NCBI RefSeq assembly: GCF_003315075.1 | Contig: NZ_QNRJ01000003.1 | Coordinates: forward strand, 1 to 64,000 | DNA: 64,000 nt | Source of the DNA: Rossellomorea aquimaris | GTDB taxonomy: Bacteria > Bacillota > Bacilli > Bacillales > Bacillaceae_B | Direction: 5' to 3' | Part shown: positions 60,848 to 64,000 of the stretch, piece after piece | Numbering within the stretch: the stretch's first letter is position 1 | Layout: each line of letters opens with the position of its first letter | Translations under genes and position numbers: made by a program | The notes under the pieces: model-generated | Told to the model about the DNA's origin: nothing | What the model saw: only the letters and a program-made list of their open reading frames with translations | Databases searched by the model: none

Positions 60848-61852
60848 TCATGAGTTGAATTTCAAGGCAACACCTTGTTTTAAATGCCTTACTTGTCGTT
60901 CACGATCTATGTAGAGTTCCTGGGCTTTTTCATGAGAAACCATTGTAAAGGTCAACTCTTCTCCTGGCTTTGCTTGAGCAATCAGAGGAAGATCCACTGA
61001 TGCGATTTGACCGATTCTTGGATAGCCTCCCATCGTTTGCCGATCCGCTAACAGAACAATAGGCTTCCCATTCGAAGGAACCTGAATCGTCCCAAAGGCA
61101 ACCGCTTCTGAAATCATATCAAAATCCTTCTCGAGATGGAGGGACGGACCTTCCAAACGGTAGCCCATTCGATCTGATTGAGCCGACACCTTAAAGGGTT
61201 CATTGAAGAAGTGTTCCCGGCTTTCTGGTGAAAATAGATCGTACTCGGCTCCCGGTATCACTCGGATGGTTTTTTTCTGTTGATATGCCGAGATGAATTC
61301 AGATGAGATGGACCAATCGATTTCTGTAAAATCATTGTCCTCTAAAAAGGGAAGTAAATATTCGATAATATTTTCAGATTCTTTCTTAATCGTTCCTGGT
61401 TCAAGGTGGTCACCTTCTTTTAAGGAGCGCCCATTCAATCCTCCAATCCCTGCCCTTACGTAAGTTGATTTGCTGTTCATCACCGTTTCTACATTGAATC
61501 CACCTGCGATCGCAAGGTAACTGCGGCATCCACTCTTGCATGCTCCGAATTTGAGAACACTTCCAGCTTTGATCAATAGTGATCTTCTTAAAGGAACCGG
61601 CTTCCCGTCAATGGTTGGAGATAAGTCTCCTCCGCAAATGGAAATAAGTGTGGTTTCCCGGAACTCAAGCATTGGACCCATAAGTGTCATTTCAAGAGTA
61701 GCCTCGTTTTCATCATTCCCTACAAGCAGATTAGAGATTTTATGAGCGAGAGGATCCATACTCCCACTGACGATGACACCATATTTTTGATAGCCATACC
61801 TTCCCAGGTCCTGAATCGTTGAAAGGAGACCCGGTTTCATTACATTAATCAT
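60848..61852 (-). CDS. pxpC: 5-oxoprolinase subunit C (KipA/PxpC)
   Basis: PxpC works with PxpA and PxpB to open 5-oxoproline to glutamate with ATP. This 334-aa protein has MINVMKPGLLSTIQDLGRYGY, the GSMDPLAHKISNLLVGN region and QTMGGYPRIGQIASVDLP, all of the biotin-dependent carboxylase-like family. It overlaps pxpB by ATGA. In B. subtilis the same protein (KipA) is linked to sporulation control with KipI. A dispersed-repeat copy (61139-61151) reads as the GPSL of RLEGPSL. Confidence 0.9.
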   Translation of the reverse strand: MINVMKPGLLSTIQDLGRYGYQKYGVIVSGSMDPLAHKISNLLVGNDENEATLEMTLMGPMLEFRETTLISICGGDLSPTIDGKPVPLRRSLLIKAGSVLKFGACKSGCRSYLAIAGGFNVETVMNSKSTYVRAGIGGLNGRSLKEGDHLEPGTIKKESENIIEYLLPFLEDNDFTEIDWSISSEFISAYQQKKTIRVIPGAEYDLFSPESREHFFNEPFKVSAQSDRMGYRLEGPSLHLEKDFDMISEAVAFGTIQVPSNGKPIVLLADRQTMGGYPRIGQIASVDLPLIAQAKPGEELTFTMVSHEKAQELYIDRERQVRHLKQGVALKFNS

Positions 61853-62568
61853 TGTTCCTCCTCCAATGCTTTATATTCTTCAAATGAAATGGGGGTGAAA
61901 CGAATTCGATCTCCTGCTTCTAGTAAGCTTGGTGAGTCGTCGTTAGTTGGTTTGAATAATTTTAAGGGGGTACGGCCAATCAGCTGCCATCCCCCCGGTG
62001 TTTCAATCGGGTAAACGCCTGTTTGTTCCCCGGCAATCCCAACGGAGCCTGCCGGGATTTTGAGGCGGGGTGATTCTCTTCTCGGTGTCGCAATATCCGG
62101 GGACATGCCTCCTATATAAGGGAATCCCGGGGCAAATCCAATCATGTATACGAGGTAATCACCATTGGAATGTTTCGCGATGACTTCTTCAGTAGACATG
62201 TGATTGTGGTTCGCGACTTCTTCAAGGTCTGGTCCAAATTCTCCACCGTAGCAGACGGGGATGTCGACGATTCGCGAATCTGATTGTTCACCGAATGTAA
62301 GTTGGGAAAGCATATGTTCAATTTCTGAACAGACAATCGTGTACGGTAATGTATTCTGAAAAGGTTTGTGAGATTCGATGATTTTGATCGGATCGTAATA
62401 AAGTGTGACGGTTGTAAATGCCGGGATGATTTCCACAAGCCATTCGATTGTCCGGGTTTCAAAAAAGGTGGTGACGGTTTTGACCATTTCGTGTGTTTCT
62501 TGCTGAATTGAGTTCCCTAATTGTATAACGATGGCATGATCGCCTAGGGGTCGTAACGAATAATTCAA
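61849..62568 (-). CDS. pxpB: 5-oxoprolinase subunit B (KipI/PxpB)
   Basis: PxpB is the partner of PxpC. The 239-aa protein begins YSLRPLGDHAIVIQLG and carries the family motifs PVCYGGEFGPDLEEV, YMIGFAPGFPYIGGM and GWQLIGRTPLKLF. TTG 62568 follows GGAGG eight bases upstream. It is the first gene of the minus-strand operon. In B. subtilis KipI also inhibits the sporulation kinase KinA. No pxpA is next to it. Confidence 0.92.
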   Translation of the reverse strand: MNYSLRPLGDHAIVIQLGNSIQQETHEMVKTVTTFFETRTIEWLVEIIPAFTTVTLYYDPIKIIESHKPFQNTLPYTIVCSEIEHMLSQLTFGEQSDSRIVDIPVCYGGEFGPDLEEVANHNHMSTEEVIAKHSNGDYLVYMIGFAPGFPYIGGMSPDIATPRRESPRLKIPAGSVGIAGEQTGVYPIETPGGWQLIGRTPLKLFKPTNDDSPSLLEAGDRIRFTPISFEEYKALEEEQ

Positions 62569-62643
62569 AGAACTACCTCCAGTCGTGTATGTATGTTTAT
62601 AAAAAATAGAAAATATTTATGTATGATTAGGCGTGCAAATAAG

Positions 62644-62658
62644 ATTATTCAGAAATTT
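62644..62658 (-). promoter_or_regulatory. Candidate CodY box downstream of the pxpB promoter
   Basis: ATTATTCAGAAATTT on the plus strand fits the CodY consensus at 12 of 15 positions; it lies 7-21 bases past the predicted transcription start. Confidence 0.35.
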
Positions 62659-62671
62659 ACGCCATGTTGTT

Positions 62672-62699
62672 ATTATAGTATAATTCTTTGTCTTTTCAA
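62672..62699 (-). promoter_or_regulatory. Sigma-A-like promoter of pxpB-pxpC-ycsG
   Basis: On the minus strand TTGAAA (62699-62694), 16-bp spacer, TATAAT (62677-62672), about 105 bp before the start. Confidence 0.65.
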
Positions 62700-62766
62700 T
62701 AAAAGGTTGGGAATTAGATGGTTCTTCAAAGAATCATGGTGTGTGTGGATATGGTTAGTTTGCCCA

Positions 62767-62908
62767 TTTTTTTGGCTCATTCGAGTGAAACGTTCGTTTC
62801 ACTCGCCTTTCAGCTGGTGCTGAAAGGCCGGGGAGAGAAGGACAACCCAAGGAGCAAATGAATTTGCTCCTTGGGTTGTCCTTCTCTCCCCGGAATGAGC
62901 CAAAAAAA
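62767..62908. repeat. 142-bp perfect four-way-junction inverted-repeat element
   Basis: An outer stem (TTTTTTTGGCTCATT, 62767-62781, with AATGAGCCAAAAAAA, 62894-62908) encloses three hairpins in direct contact: 62782-62805 (10 bp, loop GTTC), 62806-62827 (9 bp, loop TGGT) and 62828-62893 (about 30 bp). No base at the junction is unpaired. The 551-bp region around it has no gene. T-runs lie at the 5' side on both strands, so it is not a simple terminator. Confidence 0.93.
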
Positions 62909-63119
62909 AGTTAGTACTAATATCCCTTTATATACCTGAATTCAATCGTATAAATCCTTCAATTTTCACTTCGCAATATTTGTAAAAAACTAGCATGTTT
63001 TCGCCGGTTTTAAATCGTATCGCATTTGTGTTTTATGTGCTATTATTTAGTAATCCGAAATATTATCCTCCTGAATGTATTGGGAGGATTATTGATAGAT
63101 GGTGAAAGGGGGTTTTCTG

Positions 63120-64000
63120 ATGGATAAGGTAAAGGATCCTTTATGGACGAGGTCTTTTATTATGCTGATGGTAGGAAACTTGTTTGTGTTTATGTCGTTT
63201 CAAATGCTGATACCGACGCTTCCGCCTTATATAAAGTCGATCGGGGCTTCAGGGTTGGAAATTGGATTAGTGACGACGTTATTTTCGATAGGGGCAGTGT
63301 TAAGCAGGCCTTTCATTGGGTTTATGTTGGAGTATAGGGACAGGAAACCTCTCGTTCTGATAGGCGGGGTCTCGTTATTGTTGATTACGGTGATTTATCC
63401 ATTGTCCAGTGTGGTCTTCATCTTTCTTTTATTCCGGTTTGTACACGGATTGGCATGGGGATGGTCCACAACGGTGAATGGGACGGCAGCCGTGGATGTG
63501 GTGCCTAAATCCCGCTTAGGTGAAGGGATGGGGTATTACGGATTGTCGATTACGATCGGAATGATTATAGCTCCGAGTCTCGGGATTTATTTATTCCAGG
63601 TAACGACGTTCACGAACCTGATCATTACTTCCAGCGCACTGGGTGTCATCGCGGCTATCTTGTTAGGTGTCGTTCATTACCGTACACCTCCAGTCGTCAA
63701 AGAAACGAAAAAGGAAGACTTGAAATTTTCATACCTGGGTTCATTAGTTGAAAAATCCAGCTGGTTTCCAGCGTTCATTACGATAATGGTGACCTTTGGC
63801 TACGGGTCGATCGTTACCTTTATCGTCATCTTTGGGGAAGAACGTGGAATCCAGCATATCTTCTTATTCTATTTATGCAATGCAATCATGGCGTCCCTAT
63901 CAAGACCGATTGCCGGGAAATGGTTTGATGAACGCGGACCTAAGGGGCTTGTTCTCTTTTGTATCGTGATTACCTTTATCGGTATGTGGGTATTATCCTA
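63120..64000 (+). CDS. MFS transporter, 3'-truncated by the window edge
   Basis: The frame opens at ATG 63120 behind GAAAGGGGG and stays open to the end: 293 residues seen. About nine membrane helices are visible. The MFS loop 2-3 motif is FIGFMLEYRDRKPLVL (a variant of GxxxDRxxRR), and the drug/sugar-efflux-like LFRFVHGLAWGWSTTVNGTAAVDVVP follows. Probably a multidrug-type exporter; the substrate is not known. It is divergent from pxpB, with the four-way element between them. Confidence 0.85.
   Translation, partial: MDKVKDPLWTRSFIMLMVGNLFVFMSFQMLIPTLPPYIKSIGASGLEIGLVTTLFSIGAVLSRPFIGFMLEYRDRKPLVLIGGVSLLLITVIYPLSSVVFIFLLFRFVHGLAWGWSTTVNGTAAVDVVPKSRLGEGMGYYGLSITIGMIIAPSLGIYLFQVTTFTNLIITSSALGVIAAILLGVVHYRTPPVVKETKKEDLKFSYLGSLVEKSSWFPAFITIMVTFGYGSIVTFIVIFGEERGIQHIFLFYLCNAIMASLSRPIAGKWFDERGPKGLVLFCIVITFIGMWVLS

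Noticed and set aside
62754-62915. GTTAGT on both sides of the four-way element as target-site duplication
   Set aside because: The left copy is 7 bp away from the element, the right one adjacent; 6 bp is too short to trust.

Overview
This window is about 64 kb of a low-GC Gram-positive chromosome, from Bacillaceae in the broad Bacillus/Rossellomorea group; the genus is my inference. The evidence is strong GGAGG ribosome binding sites, frequent TTG/GTG starts, and gene order close to the B. subtilis stretch yebE-yebG-purEKBCSQLFMNHD-yerABC-pcrB-pcrA-ligA-camS(yerH)-opuE-gatCAB-dgkB(yerQ)-rlmCD(yefA). I saw no rRNA, tRNA, CRISPR array or prophage.

Layout. 1-719: 3' part of an IS30-family transposase ending in a perfect palindrome. 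1003-2638: a peroxiredoxin-like gene, then yebE and yebG. 2640-16157: the complete 12-gene purine operon behind two PurR boxes, a sigma-A promoter and a guanine-type riboswitch with its terminator. 16135-20132: small membrane proteins, then yerA, yerB and yerC. 20411-26660: pcrB, a LexA-box-preceded pcrA, ligA, camS. 27484-28992: a proline/sodium symporter with a SigB-like promoter. 29256-32335: the glyoxylate shunt (aceB, aceA). 32557-41908: a seven-gene arginine operon argCJBD-carAB-argF. 42059-44002: three accessory genes. 44868-48074: gatCAB. 48350-50026: a secreted thermolysin-type protease. 50156-59452: small accessory genes plus dgkB, rlmCD and ywbE. 59630-62568, minus strand: pxpB-pxpC-ycsG, part of a 5-oxoproline cluster without pxpA. 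63120-64000: a truncated MFS transporter.

Working together. The pur genes convert PRPP to IMP. The arg and car genes make citrulline from glutamate and carbamoyl phosphate. aceBA permits growth on acetate or fatty acids. Candidate CodY boxes stand before aceB, the protease and pxpB, and candidate ArgR boxes before carA, which would tie the blocks to amino-acid supply. Relative to B. subtilis, aceBA plus the arg operon (about 13 kb), followed by three further genes, lie between opuE and gatC.

The most unusual content is non-coding. (1) A 142-bp element at 62767-62908 folds on paper into a perfect four-way junction with no unpaired base at the junction. (2) A dispersed 12-bp repeat (AGGGACGGACCT) has 19 exact copies; three inverted pairs form hairpins after opuE, aceA and gatB, and three copies lie inside coding sequence. 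(3) An array of eight GACGCAAT units has a 20-21 bp period. (4) A nested-hairpin element lies at 20200-20340. Four likely small proteins (37-54 aa) are also called. All positions and matches were read by eye; no searches or folding programs were run.
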